64,000 bases of DNA from Achromobacter sp. RTa (GTDB taxonomy: Bacteria; Pseudomonadota; Gammaproteobacteria; Burkholderiales; Burkholderiaceae_B). Numbering within the stretch: the first letter of the stretch is position 1; each line of letters begins with the position of its first letter. Positions 41,070 through 50,043 of this stretch are shown here, piece by piece. The stretch lies in NCBI RefSeq assembly GCF_000757485.1, contig NZ_JPYO01000046.1, positions 32,558 to 96,557 of the forward strand, written 5' to 3'. The notes under the pieces were generated by a model that did no database searches, had not been told where the DNA came from, and was given only the letters and a program-made list of their open reading frames with translations. The translations under genes and the position numbers were made by a program.

Positions 41070-42395
41070 ATGAGGGGAAATACCGCGACAGGGCACCAGC
41101 CGGTGCGCGCGTCGACCGCCGCGTTCGTCGGCACCATGATCGAGTGGTACGACTTTTACATCTACGCCACCGCCGCCGCGCTGGTGTTCGGCAAGCTGTT
41201 CTTTCCATCGGCGACGGGTTTCTACGGGACCCTGGCCGCGCTTGGCACCTTCGCCGTCGGCTTCTTCGCCCGCCCGCTGGGCGGCGTGATCTTCGGCCAC
41301 ATCGGCGACAAGATCGGGCGCAAGAAATCGCTGGTGATCACGCTGGTGATGATGGGCACGGTGACGGTGCTGATCGGCCTGCTGCCCACCTACGCGTCCA
41401 TCGGCGTTTGGGCGCCGGTGCTGCTGATCCTGCTGCGCATCGTGCAGGGGATCGCGGTCGGCGGCGAGTGGGGCGGAGCGGTCCTGATGGCCGGCGAGCA
41501 TTCGCCGGACCGGGCCAAGCGCACCTTCTTCGCGTCGTTCGCGCAGCTCGGCAGTCCCGCCGGCCTGATCCTGTCGATGCTGATGTTCAAACTGGTGACG
41601 TCCCTGGACGACGAGGCCTTCCTGGGCTGGGGGTGGCGCGTTCCCTTCCTGTTCTCGGCCGTACTGCTGGTCGTGGGCTTCGCGATCCGCCTGAGCGTGA
41701 ACGAATCGCCCGACTTCCTGGCGGAAAAGCAGGCGCAGGCCCAGCGCGCCCGGCCCGCGCAGGCGCCGCTCGCGCAGGTGCTGCGCGGCGCGCCGCGGCT
41801 GCTGGCGCTGGCGGTCGGCGCCAATGTGCTGGGCATCGCCGGCTTTTACTTCACCAATACCTTCATGATCGCCTACACCACGCAGTACGCGGGCTTGAGC
41901 CGCGCGGTGATCCTGGACTGCCTGCTGGTCGTGTCCATCATGCAGTTCTTCATTACGCCGCTCGCCGCCTACATCGCAAGCCGCGTAGGCAATCTGCGCT
42001 TTCTTGGGGCGACGGCGCTGGCGTCGATCTTCACGCCCTACGTCATGTTCAACCTGGTGGACCTGGGCTCGCTCACCAGCATCACGCTGGGGGTGGGCGT
42101 GGCGGTGCTGTTCATGGGCGCCTACTACGCCGTGATCGCGGGCTATGTCAGCGACAGCTTTCCGACGGGCATCCGCTACACGGGCATCTCCCTGGCCTAC
42201 CAGCTGTCGGGCGCCATTTTCGGCGGGCTGACGCCTTTGCTCGGCACGGTGCTGGCCGAGAACTTCAAAGGCCAGTGGTGGCCGCTGGCCGTGCTGTTTT
42301 CGGCGATATCGCTGCTTTCCCTGGTTTCCGTGCTGCTGTTGGGCAATGCCGGCCAGCGCACCGAGCATTTTCAATTGAAGGATCACCAAGCATGA
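41070..42395 (+). CDS. MFS transporter, metabolite:H+ symporter subfamily
   Basis: A 441-residue 12-helix transporter of the type that takes up organic acids such as shikimate, proline/betaine or citrate. The opening GTMIEWYDFYIYATAAALVF, the loop GHIGDKIGRKKSLVITLVMM and RIVQGIAVGGEWGGAVLMAGEH are hallmarks of this subfamily. AAGAGAGATAAAC precedes ATG 41070. It overlaps the deacetylase gene by 4 nt, so its substrate may be an acetylated amine handled by that enzyme; this is inference. Confidence 0.9.
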   Translation: MRGNTATGHQPVRASTAAFVGTMIEWYDFYIYATAAALVFGKLFFPSATGFYGTLAALGTFAVGFFARPLGGVIFGHIGDKIGRKKSLVITLVMMGTVTVLIGLLPTYASIGVWAPVLLILLRIVQGIAVGGEWGGAVLMAGEHSPDRAKRTFFASFAQLGSPAGLILSMLMFKLVTSLDDEAFLGWGWRVPFLFSAVLLVVGFAIRLSVNESPDFLAEKQAQAQRARPAQAPLAQVLRGAPRLLALAVGANVLGIAGFYFTNTFMIAYTTQYAGLSRAVILDCLLVVSIMQFFITPLAAYIASRVGNLRFLGATALASIFTPYVMFNLVDLGSLTSITLGVGVAVLFMGAYYAVIAGYVSDSFPTGIRYTGISLAYQLSGAIFGGLTPLLGTVLAENFKGQWWPLAVLFSAISLLSLVSVLLLGNAGQRTEHFQLKDHQA

Positions 42396-43411
42396 AGGCA
42401 TTTTTCCACGACGACCAGAAGCTCCATCATCCGCAGACCTATTTTTCCCGCGGCAAGATGCGCACGCCGCAGGAAGTGCCGGCGCGCCTGGACGGCCTGG
42501 TGCGCGCCGCCCGCAAGCTGGGCTTCGATGTCCAGGCGCCGGCCGATCATGGCGCGGCGGCGCTGTCGGCCGTGCACACGCTGGACTATCTGCGTTTCCT
42601 GCAAGGCGCCCACGACGACTGGATGAAGCTGCCCGGCGATTGGGGCGGCGAGGTCGTGTCAAACGTCTTCGTCAGGGAACCCAACGCCTTGCGCGGCGTG
42701 CTGGCCAAGGCGGGACGCTATCTGGCCGACGGCAGCTGCCCGGTGGGGCCGCAGACCTGGCATTCCGCCTATTGGTCTGCGCAGTGCGCCGTGGCGGGCG
42801 CGGAATGCCTGTTGGCCGGCGAACGCCAGGCCTATGCGATCTGCCGCCCGCCGGGCCATCACGCCCGGCGCGACGCCGCGGGAGGCTTCTGCTATCTGAA
42901 CAACGCGGCGATCGCCGCGCAACGCCTGCGGTCCCGGTTCGCGCGCGTGGCCATCCTGGATACGGACATGCACCATGGGCAGGGCATCCAGGAAATCTTC
43001 TACGAGCGCAACGACGTGCTGTATGTGTCGATCCACGGGGATCCGGAAAATTTCTACCCGGTGGTGGCGGGTTTCGAAGACGAGCGCGGCGCGGGCGAGG
43101 GCTATGGGTACAACATCAACCTGCCCATGCCGCACGGTTCGCCGGAAGCCGTGTTCTTCGACCGCCTGGCTCAGGCGCGCCGCGCGATCGAGCTGTTCCA
43201 GCCCGACGCGCTGGTCCTGTCCCTGGGCTTCGATATCTTCGAAAAGGATCCGCAGGCCATGGTCGGCGTCACCGAGGATGGCTTCGAGCGCCTGGGCCGC
43301 GAAGTGGGCGGCATGCGCTTGCCGACCTTGATCGTGCAGGAAGGCGGCTACTATATCGAGGGTCTGGAATCCAACGCATCGCGCTTTTTCGCGGGGCTGG
43401 CCGGCGCCTGA
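42392..43411 (+). CDS. Acetylpolyamine amidohydrolase-like deacetylase (histone deacetylase superfamily)
   Basis: A 339-residue zinc deacetylase. It shows the double-His CRPPGHHARRDAAGGFCYLN, zinc ligands in ILDTDMHHGQG (Asp and His) and SLGFDIFEKDP (Asp), and the catalytic Tyr in QEGGYYIEGL. The N-terminal MKAFFHDDQKLHHPQTYFSR and the loop FSRGKMRTPQEVPAR resemble bacterial acetylpolyamine amidohydrolases, which cut acetate from acetylputrescine and related amines. It is translationally coupled to the MFS transporter, and a LysR gene follows. Confidence 0.9.
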   Translation: MKAFFHDDQKLHHPQTYFSRGKMRTPQEVPARLDGLVRAARKLGFDVQAPADHGAAALSAVHTLDYLRFLQGAHDDWMKLPGDWGGEVVSNVFVREPNALRGVLAKAGRYLADGSCPVGPQTWHSAYWSAQCAVAGAECLLAGERQAYAICRPPGHHARRDAAGGFCYLNNAAIAAQRLRSRFARVAILDTDMHHGQGIQEIFYERNDVLYVSIHGDPENFYPVVAGFEDERGAGEGYGYNINLPMPHGSPEAVFFDRLAQARRAIELFQPDALVLSLGFDIFEKDPQAMVGVTEDGFERLGREVGGMRLPTLIVQEGGYYIEGLESNASRFFAGLAGA

Positions 43412-43532
43412 GCGCGCGGCGGCGGCGCGGCCGGCGCGGGGTCCGACCCGCCGCTCCCTTCGACTCCGCCGCCATGCCATGCCACTGCCCGCCGCCCGCA
43501 AACCGTCACCTCTGTCATTGGCTCCCGAGCGC

Positions 43533-44450
43533 ATGGACTGGAACCTGTTGCGCACGTTCATGTTCGTGGTGCAGGAGCGCGGGGTTGGAAGGGCGGCGCA
43601 GGCGCTGCACCTCAGCCAGCCCGCAGTCAGCCAGGCGCTGAAGCGGCTGGAGGATGCGGTGGGCGGCATGCTGCTGCACCGGCGCAATGGCGAATTCCGC
43701 CTGACGGGGCTGGGCGACGAGATCTACGCCATCGCCCGCGATATGTACGGCACGATGGCGCGCATCGAGAACGCCGCCACGCAGGACCGGGCCGAAATCG
43801 CTGGCGCCTTGCGCTTGCTGGTGATGAGCAAGGTGCAAAGTCCGGCATACGACGATTTCCTGGCGCAGTTCCACCGGCGCTATCCCAGGATCGAATTCCA
43901 TGTCGACGTGCTGCCCAGCGCCGCCATCCTGGACGCGCTGGCCAAACGCGTGCCGGCGCTGGGCATATGCCTGTGCCGCAAGCCCGTCGAGGCGCTGGAG
44001 CGCCGGCTGTTCCTGCGCCACCGCTACGCGGTCGTCTGCGGACGGCATCATCCGCTGTTTTCCAGGCAGCGGGTCTGCCTGGAAGACCTGATGGACCAGA
44101 ATTTCGTCTGTTTCGCCAGCGACCAGATCGGCGACACCCTGTCGCCGCTGACCATCTTTCGCGATCAGCAGGGCTTTACCGGCCGCATCGTGGGCACGTC
44201 GCCCAATATCGAGGAAATCCGGCGCATGGTGGTGGCCGGCATCGGGCTGAGCTTCTTGCCCGAACACCTGATCCGCCAGGACGTGATGAGCGGCGAGCTG
44301 CGGCGCCTGCCCCCCGCGGAATCGGTGGCCGAAATCGATGTGTTCCTGGCATGGCACAAGCAGCGCAAGCTGAGCGCCGTGGAGCTTGCGTACCTAGCCG
44401 CCTTCGAACGCTTCCTGAACCGCACGCAGCTGGAATCGCGGGCGGGATGA
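43533..44450 (+). CDS. LysR family transcriptional regulator
   Basis: A 305-residue regulator if begun at ATG 43533 (MDWNLLRTFMFVVQERGVGR); ATG 43479 would add 18 residues of atypical sequence. The helix-turn-helix is RAAQALHLSQPAVSQALKRL, followed by a LysR effector domain (LRLLVMSKVQSPAYDDFLAQ; GTSPNIEEIRRMVVAGIGLS). It follows the transporter/deacetylase pair by about 120 bp on the same strand and may control it through the inverted repeat at 40992. Confidence 0.88.
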   Translation: MDWNLLRTFMFVVQERGVGRAAQALHLSQPAVSQALKRLEDAVGGMLLHRRNGEFRLTGLGDEIYAIARDMYGTMARIENAATQDRAEIAGALRLLVMSKVQSPAYDDFLAQFHRRYPRIEFHVDVLPSAAILDALAKRVPALGICLCRKPVEALERRLFLRHRYAVVCGRHHPLFSRQRVCLEDLMDQNFVCFASDQIGDTLSPLTIFRDQQGFTGRIVGTSPNIEEIRRMVVAGIGLSFLPEHLIRQDVMSGELRRLPPAESVAEIDVFLAWHKQRKLSAVELAYLAAFERFLNRTQLESRAG

Positions 44451-44676
44451 ATGCGCGCGCCTGGCAGTCCCCAGGCAAGATGAGGACGTCCCCGGGCAGG
44501 CTGGAGGCTATGCGGCCTTATGCACGCAGCCCTGGGCGGCCGGGATTGTGGGGTATGGTTACGTGCGTCTGTCCGCCGGTGCTCATGGCAACGGCGCGGC
44601 ATCGGCTGTATCCTGCGCGCTGCGAGCGCGTTCGCCGTCCAAGAACCATTCATAACGCATTTCCCTGGAGAGACAC

Positions 44677-45969
44677 ATGAGCGACCCGAAAAAGCCCTGG
44701 CGGCTTGAAACCATTGCCGTGCATGGCGGCTATCGTCCCGATCCGACCACGCGAGCCGTGGCCGTGCCCATCTACCAGACGGTGGCCTACGCGTTCGACG
44801 ACACGCAGCATGGCGCCGACCTGTTCGATCTCAAGGTTCCGGGCAATATCTACACCCGCATCATGAATCCGACGACGGACGTGCTGGAGCAGCGCGTCGC
44901 GGCGCTGGAGGGCGGCGTCGCCGCGCTGGCGCTGGCCTCCGGCCAATCGGCGGTGACCTACGCGATCATGACGATCGCCGAAGCCGGCGACAACATCGTT
45001 TCCTCCAGCACGCTGTACGGCGGCACGTACAACCTGTTCGCGCACACGCTGCCGCAATACGGCATCTCCACCCGCTTCGCCAACCCCGCCGACCTGGCCT
45101 CGTTCGAGGCGCAGATCGACGAGCGCACCAAGGCCATCTTCGCGGAATCCGTCGGCAATCCGCTGGGCAACATCACCGACATCGCGGCCCTGGCCGACCT
45201 GGCGCATCGCCATGGCCTGCCGCTGATCGTGGACAACACCGTGCCGTCGCCGTACCTGCTGCGCCCCATCGAGCACGGCGCCGACATCGTGGTGCAATCG
45301 CTCACCAAATACCTGGGCGGCCACGGCACCAGCCTGGGCGGCGCCATCATCGATTCGGGCAAGTTTCCCTGGGCCGAGCACAAGGCCCGCTTCAAGCGCC
45401 TGAACGAGCCCGACATCAGCTACCACGGCGTGGTCTACACCGAGGCCTTCGGCGCGGCCGCCTATATCGGCCGGGCCCGCGTGGTGCCGCTGCGCAATAC
45501 CGGCGCGGCCATCTCGCCCTTCAATGCCTTCCAGATCCTGCAAGGCATCGAGACGCTGGCGCTGCGCGTGGACCGCATCGTGGAAAACGCCGTGAAGGTG
45601 GCCAACTACCTGCGCGAGCATCCGAAGGTCGAATGGGTCAACTACGCGGGCCTGCCCGACCATCCGGACCATGCGCTGGCGCAGAAGTACCTGGGCGGCA
45701 AGGCGCCCGGCCTGTTCACGTTCGGCGTCAAGGGTGGCCGCGAGGCCGGCGCGCGCTTCCAGGACGCGCTGCAGCTTTTCACGCGCCTGGTCAATATCGG
45801 CGATGCCAAGTCGCTGGCCACGCACCCCGCATCCACCACCCACCGCCAGCTCAATCCGGAAGAACTGCAGAAGGCGGGCGTGCGGGAGGAAACGGTGCGC
45901 CTGTCCATCGGCATCGAGCACATCGATGACCTGCTGGCCGACCTGGACCAGGCGTTGGCCCAGGCGTGA
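44677..45969 (+). CDS. metY: O-acetylhomoserine aminocarboxypropyltransferase (sulfhydrylase)
   Basis: A 430-residue PLP enzyme making homocysteine from O-acetylhomoserine and sulfide. The length and the opening RLETIAVHGGYRPDPTTRAV are MetY-like. PLP is bound by Lys211 in VVQSLTKYLGGHGTSLGG, with SGQSAVTYAI, SSTLYGGTYNLF and FAESVGNPLGNITDI typical. AGAGAC precedes ATG 44677. It stands alone, with 226 bp upstream in which I see no riboswitch that I can support. Confidence 0.93.
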   Translation: MSDPKKPWRLETIAVHGGYRPDPTTRAVAVPIYQTVAYAFDDTQHGADLFDLKVPGNIYTRIMNPTTDVLEQRVAALEGGVAALALASGQSAVTYAIMTIAEAGDNIVSSSTLYGGTYNLFAHTLPQYGISTRFANPADLASFEAQIDERTKAIFAESVGNPLGNITDIAALADLAHRHGLPLIVDNTVPSPYLLRPIEHGADIVVQSLTKYLGGHGTSLGGAIIDSGKFPWAEHKARFKRLNEPDISYHGVVYTEAFGAAAYIGRARVVPLRNTGAAISPFNAFQILQGIETLALRVDRIVENAVKVANYLREHPKVEWVNYAGLPDHPDHALAQKYLGGKAPGLFTFGVKGGREAGARFQDALQLFTRLVNIGDAKSLATHPASTTHRQLNPEELQKAGVREETVRLSIGIEHIDDLLADLDQALAQA

Positions 45970-45976
45970 CGGCAGC

Positions 45977-45996
45977 GGGCCGCGCGATCGCGGCCC
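45977..45996. terminator. GC-rich hairpin between convergent genes
   Basis: GGGCCGCG (45977-45984) and CGCGGCCC (45989-45996) form a perfect 8-bp stem with a CGAT loop, in the 41-bp gap between the converging metY and adhesin-E-like genes. There is no T-run, so it may slow polymerase rather than be a classical terminator. Confidence 0.45.
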
Positions 45997-46010
45997 GTGC
46001 TGCGCGCGGC

Positions 46011-46574
46011 CTATTTGAGCCGGCTTCTGTTGCCGCCTGGGCAGATCAGCTCGCGCAGCCTGCGCTGCACGGGGTCGTGAGCGATGGGCGCGTCGCGGAT
46101 GCCCGCCGTGGGGAGGGACTCCACTAGCTTGCCGGTAGCGTTCTCGCCAGCGTAATGCAGCGTCTGGTCCACGGTATAGGTGTCGGCTTCGCAGTTCAGG
46201 CTGACCGGCTGGGTCACCGAGCGATACGACTGCCCGTTGGTTTCGGAGATGCGCGTCTGGGCATAGAACCAGGCGACCGTCACGGCCATCACGGCCGGAC
46301 GTTCGGATACGGGCTTGATCGAAGCGCTGTCATAGAACACGCCCGGCATGGCCTGCGGGTCCAGCGGCACCCACTCCGGGCCGCCGAACAGCATGCCGGC
46401 CGGCCCCGGGTCCCGAGGCACCACGTTCACCGCGCAGGCGTCGGCCGGCACGGGGTCTCCTTCGCGCACCGTGATGGTTACGCAAGCGCCGGGCTGGGCT
46501 GCCGGCGCGGCGCAGGCGCACGCGGCGGCCAGCGCGGCCAGTGCGAATCGGGATCTTGCGTGCCTTGCGGTCAT
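46011..46574 (-). CDS. Exported surface-adhesin-E-like protein
   Basis: A 187-residue protein from ATG 46574 with a signal peptide (SRFALAALAAACACAAPAAQ). GGAAC lies upstream at good spacing. After cleavage, the sequence runs VPLDPQAMPGVFYDSASIKP, then VTVAWFYAQTRISETNGQSY and QPVSLNCEADTYTVDQTLHY, the pattern of bacterial surface-adhesin-E-like domains (tracking of a bound Tyr/Asp/Cys set), ending with a second Cys in LICPGG that could pair with the earlier one. Function in this organism is unknown. It is convergent with metY. Confidence 0.65.
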   Translation of the reverse strand: MTARHARSRFALAALAAACACAAPAAQPGACVTITVREGDPVPADACAVNVVPRDPGPAGMLFGGPEWVPLDPQAMPGVFYDSASIKPVSERPAVMAVTVAWFYAQTRISETNGQSYRSVTQPVSLNCEADTYTVDQTLHYAGENATGKLVESLPTAGIRDAPIAHDPVQRRLRELICPGGNRSRLK

Positions 46575-46686
46575 GGGGATGTTCCGTTCGGTAAGCATCG
46601 GGCCATTGCCCGGCGCGCTCCCAGGAAGCCATGGGATGCCCTTGATCATACCGGCGGGGAGGGCGCTTGGGCGCGTCCTTTCGGCC

Positions 46687-47376
46687 CTAGGCTGTCAATA
46701 CGTATTCCGGATAGCGCTTACAGATCTCGGCCACTTGGCTGAGTGTGCCCGACAGGTGCTCGCGCAGCACTTGCTGGGCGCGTTGCGGGTCCTGGGCGAC
46801 GATGGCGTCCAGCAGGCGCTGGTGATCGTCCAGGATGCGCTCGGCCTTGCCGGCCTCCGGCAGGTGCAGGCGCCGCAGGCGGTCGAGGTGGCCGCTGTAG
46901 CGCTGTTCCAGTTCCCACAGCCTGCCCACGCCGGCGGCTTCGTGCATGTCGCGGTGGAACGCCTGGTCGGCGTCGATGAATTGCTGGTATTGGCCGCTGG
47001 CGTGGCTGGCGCGCTGCAGTTCTATGCTGGCCTGCAAGCGTTGGAACAGCGCCGGATCGGGCCGCTGCGCCAGCGTCTGCACGATCTCGAGTTCGAGGGA
47101 CCTTCTCAGGAAATGCGCCTCCCGGGCGGCGGCGATATCGATCCGGCTGACCACGGTCGTGTGCTGGGGATAGATCTCGACCAGCGCTTCCTCGGCCAGC
47201 CGCATCAGGGCGTCGCGGATCGGAGTCTGGCTAAGGCCATAGGTGTCCGCCAGCGTCACGCGCGACAGTGGCGCCCCGGGGGCGAGTTCCAGGGATACGA
47301 TCTGTTCGCGCAGGTGTTCGAAGACCTGCGGCGCCGCGTGGCGCGAGCGGTCCAGTCGGAGCTTGGGGCTAGGCAT
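46687..47376 (-). CDS. GntR family (FCD subfamily) transcriptional regulator
   Basis: A 229-residue repressor-type regulator from ATG 47376 (MPSPKLRLDR); longer in-frame starts would run into the shared promoter. The GntR winged helix is APGAPLSRVTLADTYGLSQT, then PIRDALMRLAEEALVEI; the FCD effector domain follows with metal-site histidines (AFHRDMHEAAG; DDHQRLLDAIVAQD; REHLSGTL). It diverges from the dehydratase gene, with a perfect inverted repeat between them, so it likely controls that catabolic operon. Confidence 0.9.
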   Translation of the reverse strand: MPSPKLRLDRSRHAAPQVFEHLREQIVSLELAPGAPLSRVTLADTYGLSQTPIRDALMRLAEEALVEIYPQHTTVVSRIDIAAAREAHFLRRSLELEIVQTLAQRPDPALFQRLQASIELQRASHASGQYQQFIDADQAFHRDMHEAAGVGRLWELEQRYSGHLDRLRRLHLPEAGKAERILDDHQRLLDAIVAQDPQRAQQVLREHLSGTLSQVAEICKRYPEYVLTA

Positions 47377-47446
47377 CGGGTAGCGCGAAGGGCAGGGCCA
47401 CGGAAATGGAGATGCCCGAGTGTAGCGGGTTTTCACCTAGCTGACG

Positions 47447-47462
47447 CACTAATACATTAGTG
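47447..47462. promoter_or_regulatory. Probable GntR operator of the dehydratase operon
   Basis: CACTAAT-AC-ATTAGTG is a perfect 7-2-7 inverted repeat in the gap between the divergent GntR and dehydratase genes. Symmetry, size and position match operators of FCD-type GntR repressors. It ends only 5 bp before an ATG at 47468, which argues for the dehydratase starting at 47504. Confidence 0.7.
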
Positions 47463-47503
47463 TTTAAATGGCGGCATCGAATCCTGTTCAAACGCCGCAC
47501 CCC

Positions 47504-49234
47504 ATGAAACGTTCCTACGAAAGCCTGCGCAGCGCCGCCTGGATGGCCAAGGATGACCTGCGCTCATTCGGCCACCGTTCCCGCATGATGCAGATGGGCT
47601 ACGGCCCGGATGACTGGGCGGGCCGCCCCATCATCGCCATCGTCAATACCTGGTCGGACCTGAATCCTTGCCACAGCCATTTCAAGCAGCGGGTCGAGGA
47701 TGTGAAGCGCGGCGTGTTCCAGGCCGGAGGCTTTCCGGTGGAACTGCCCGCCATTTCGGTGTCGGAGTCCTTCGTCAAGCCGACCACGATGCTGTATCGC
47801 AACTTCCTCGCCATGGAGACGGAGGAATTGCTGCGCAGCCATCCGGTGGACGGCGCCGTCCTCATGGGCGGTTGCGACAAGACCACTCCGGGGCTGATCA
47901 TGGGAGCCATCAGCGCCGGGCTGCCCTGTATCTACGTGCCTGCCGGCCCCATGCTGCGCGGCAACTGGAAGGGCAAGATCCTGGGTTCCGGCTCGGATGC
48001 CTGGAAACTCTGGGACGAACGGCGCGCCGGCAAGATCACCCAGGAACAATGGACCGAGGTGGAAGGCGGCATCGCCCGCAGCTACGGCACCTGCATGACC
48101 ATGGGCACGGCCAGCACCATGACCGCCATCGCGGAGACCATAGGCATGACGCTGCCGGGAGCCTCATCCATCCCCGCGGCGGACGTCAATCACATGCGAA
48201 TGTCCGCCGAATGCGGGCGGCGGGTGGTGGAGATGGTCTGGGAAGACCTGACGCCACAGCGCATCCTCAGCCTCGCCTCGTTCAAGAACGCCATCAATGT
48301 CGCCATGGCGATGGGATGCTCCACCAACGCCATCGTGCACCTGGTTGCCATGTCGCGCCGAGCGGGCTGCGCCGTCGGCCTGGACGACTTCGACGCCGCC
48401 AGCCGCAAGGTGCCCGTGATCGCCAACATCCGGCCCAGCGGCGACACCTACCTGATGGAAGACTTCTACTATGCCGGCGGGTTGCCGGCGCTGATGTCGC
48501 GGCTGCCCGGCCATCTGGATGCTTCCGCCATGACGGTTACCGGCAAGACGCTGGGAGAGAACATCGCCGGGGCGGAGGTCTACAACGACGACGTAATCCG
48601 CTCCCTGGAGACCGCCATCTACGACGAAGGGGCGCTTGCCGTGCTGCGCGGCAATATCGCCCCCGACGGCTGTGTGATCAAGCCCAGCGCCTGCGCGCCG
48701 CAGTACCTGCGGCATACCGGGCCCGCGCTGGTGTTCGACGACTATCCCAGCATGAAGGCCGCGGTGGACGACGAGAACCTGGACGTCACGCCCGACCACA
48801 TCATGATCCTGCGCAATGCCGGGCCGCAGGGCGGCCCGGGCATGCCCGAATGGGGCATGCTGCCCATCCCCACCAAGCTCGTGAAGCAGGGCGTGCGCGA
48901 CATGCTGCGCCTGTCCGACGCCCGCATGAGCGGCACCAGCTATGGCGCCTGCATCCTGCACGTCGCTCCCGAAAGCTATGTGGGCGGCCCGCTGGCCCTG
49001 GTGAGGACGGGCGACCTGATCACCGTGGACGTGCCGGCCCGCAGCATCCACCTGAACGTCAGCGATGAAGAGCTGGCGGCGCGCCGCGCCGCCTGGACGC
49101 CGCCGCCCAGGCGCTACGAGCGCGGCTATGGCTGGATGTACTCGCGCCACATCCTGCAGGCCAACGACGGCTGCGATTTCGACTTCCTGGAAACCGGATT
49201 CGGCGCGCCCGTGCCCGAACCCGAGATTTTCTGA
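47504..49234 (+). CDS. IlvD/Edd family dehydratase, L-arabinonate dehydratase type
   Basis: A 576-residue [2Fe-2S] dehydratase that converts a sugar acid to its 2-keto-3-deoxy form. Cys56 (NPCHSHF), Cys124 (GGCDKTTPG) and Cys197 (YGTCMTMG) have the same spacing as the cluster cysteines of rhizobial arabinonate dehydratase (59, 127, 200), with the carbamylated Lys as Lys126. SDARMSGTSYGACILHVAPE is also typical. I use ATG 47504 (MKRSYESLRSA); ATG 47468 would abut the operator. It is followed by an RraA-like gene and a Bug receptor. The exact sugar acid is not known. Confidence 0.88.
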   Translation: MKRSYESLRSAAWMAKDDLRSFGHRSRMMQMGYGPDDWAGRPIIAIVNTWSDLNPCHSHFKQRVEDVKRGVFQAGGFPVELPAISVSESFVKPTTMLYRNFLAMETEELLRSHPVDGAVLMGGCDKTTPGLIMGAISAGLPCIYVPAGPMLRGNWKGKILGSGSDAWKLWDERRAGKITQEQWTEVEGGIARSYGTCMTMGTASTMTAIAETIGMTLPGASSIPAADVNHMRMSAECGRRVVEMVWEDLTPQRILSLASFKNAINVAMAMGCSTNAIVHLVAMSRRAGCAVGLDDFDAASRKVPVIANIRPSGDTYLMEDFYYAGGLPALMSRLPGHLDASAMTVTGKTLGENIAGAEVYNDDVIRSLETAIYDEGALAVLRGNIAPDGCVIKPSACAPQYLRHTGPALVFDDYPSMKAAVDDENLDVTPDHIMILRNAGPQGGPGMPEWGMLPIPTKLVKQGVRDMLRLSDARMSGTSYGACILHVAPESYVGGPLALVRTGDLITVDVPARSIHLNVSDEELAARRAAWTPPPRRYERGYGWMYSRHILQANDGCDFDFLETGFGAPVPEPEIF

Positions 49235-49266
49235 CGCTTTTCCTCATCCCGACATCCGGAGCCACC

Positions 49267-49986
49267 GTGTCCCAACTGCATCCCGAAACCCGCGCCAGGC
49301 TGGCCGGCGTCAGCACCGCCACCCTGTGCACCGCCTTGTTCAAGCGCGGCCTGCGCAACCAGTTCATCCAGGACGTGCGTCCGCTGAACGCCTCGCTGCC
49401 CAATATGGTCGGTCCGGCGTTCACCCTGAGGTACATCCCCGCGCGCGAGGACCTGAACACCATCAAGGTATTCGAAGACCGCTCGCATCCGCAGCGCGTC
49501 GCGGTCGAGACCTGCCCGGAGGGTGCGGTGCTGGTCATGGACAGCCGCAAGGATGCGCGGGCGGCGTCGGCCGGCTCCATCCTGGTCACGCGTCTGATGA
49601 AACGCGGCGTGGCTGGCGTGGTGACGGACGGGGGGTTCCGCGATTCGCCCGAAATCGCCGAGCTGGGCTTTGCCGCGTATCACCAGCGCCCCTCGGCGCC
49701 TACCAACCTTACGCTGCACCAGGCCCTGGACATCAATGCGCCCATCGGCTGCGGCGACGTGGCCGTATGGCCCGGCGACATCGTCGTGGGCGATCGCGAG
49801 GGCGTCGTGGTGATACCCGCCCACCTGGCGGACGAGATCGCCGTCGAGGCCGTGGAAATGACGGCCTTCGAGGATTTCGTGACCAGCCAGGTGCAGCAGG
49901 GCGCGTCCATCCTCGGCTTGTATCCGCCCACCGATCCGGGCACCAAGGACAAATTCGCCGCATGGCGCAAGCAACAGGGCCGTTGA
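49267..49986 (+). CDS. RraA-like protein (HMG/CHA aldolase or demethylmenaquinone methyltransferase-like fold)
   Basis: A 239-residue protein starting at GTG 49267 with GGAG 6 nt upstream. It has the RraA-like core: VSTATLCTALFKRG, GPAFTLRYIPAR, GVAGVVTDGGFRDSPEIAEL with the Arg-Asp pair used by pyruvate aldolases of this fold, and VWPGDIVVGDREGVVVIP. Members in catabolic operons often act as divalent-metal aldolases or lyases rather than RNase E regulators. Here it may process the product of the dehydratase 32 bp upstream; this is inference. Confidence 0.8.
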   Translation: MSQLHPETRARLAGVSTATLCTALFKRGLRNQFIQDVRPLNASLPNMVGPAFTLRYIPAREDLNTIKVFEDRSHPQRVAVETCPEGAVLVMDSRKDARAASAGSILVTRLMKRGVAGVVTDGGFRDSPEIAELGFAAYHQRPSAPTNLTLHQALDINAPIGCGDVAVWPGDIVVGDREGVVVIPAHLADEIAVEAVEMTAFEDFVTSQVQQGASILGLYPPTDPGTKDKFAAWRKQQGR

Positions 49987-50043
49987 GCCTTGCCGCCGGC
50001 ACGGCCGGCACCCCATACCGATAACGAAAGGCAGGAGACAACC

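Noticed and set aside
44451..44676. SAM or other riboswitch before metY
   Set aside because: No conserved riboswitch core or terminator-like hairpin could be made out by eye; an Infernal scan would settle it.
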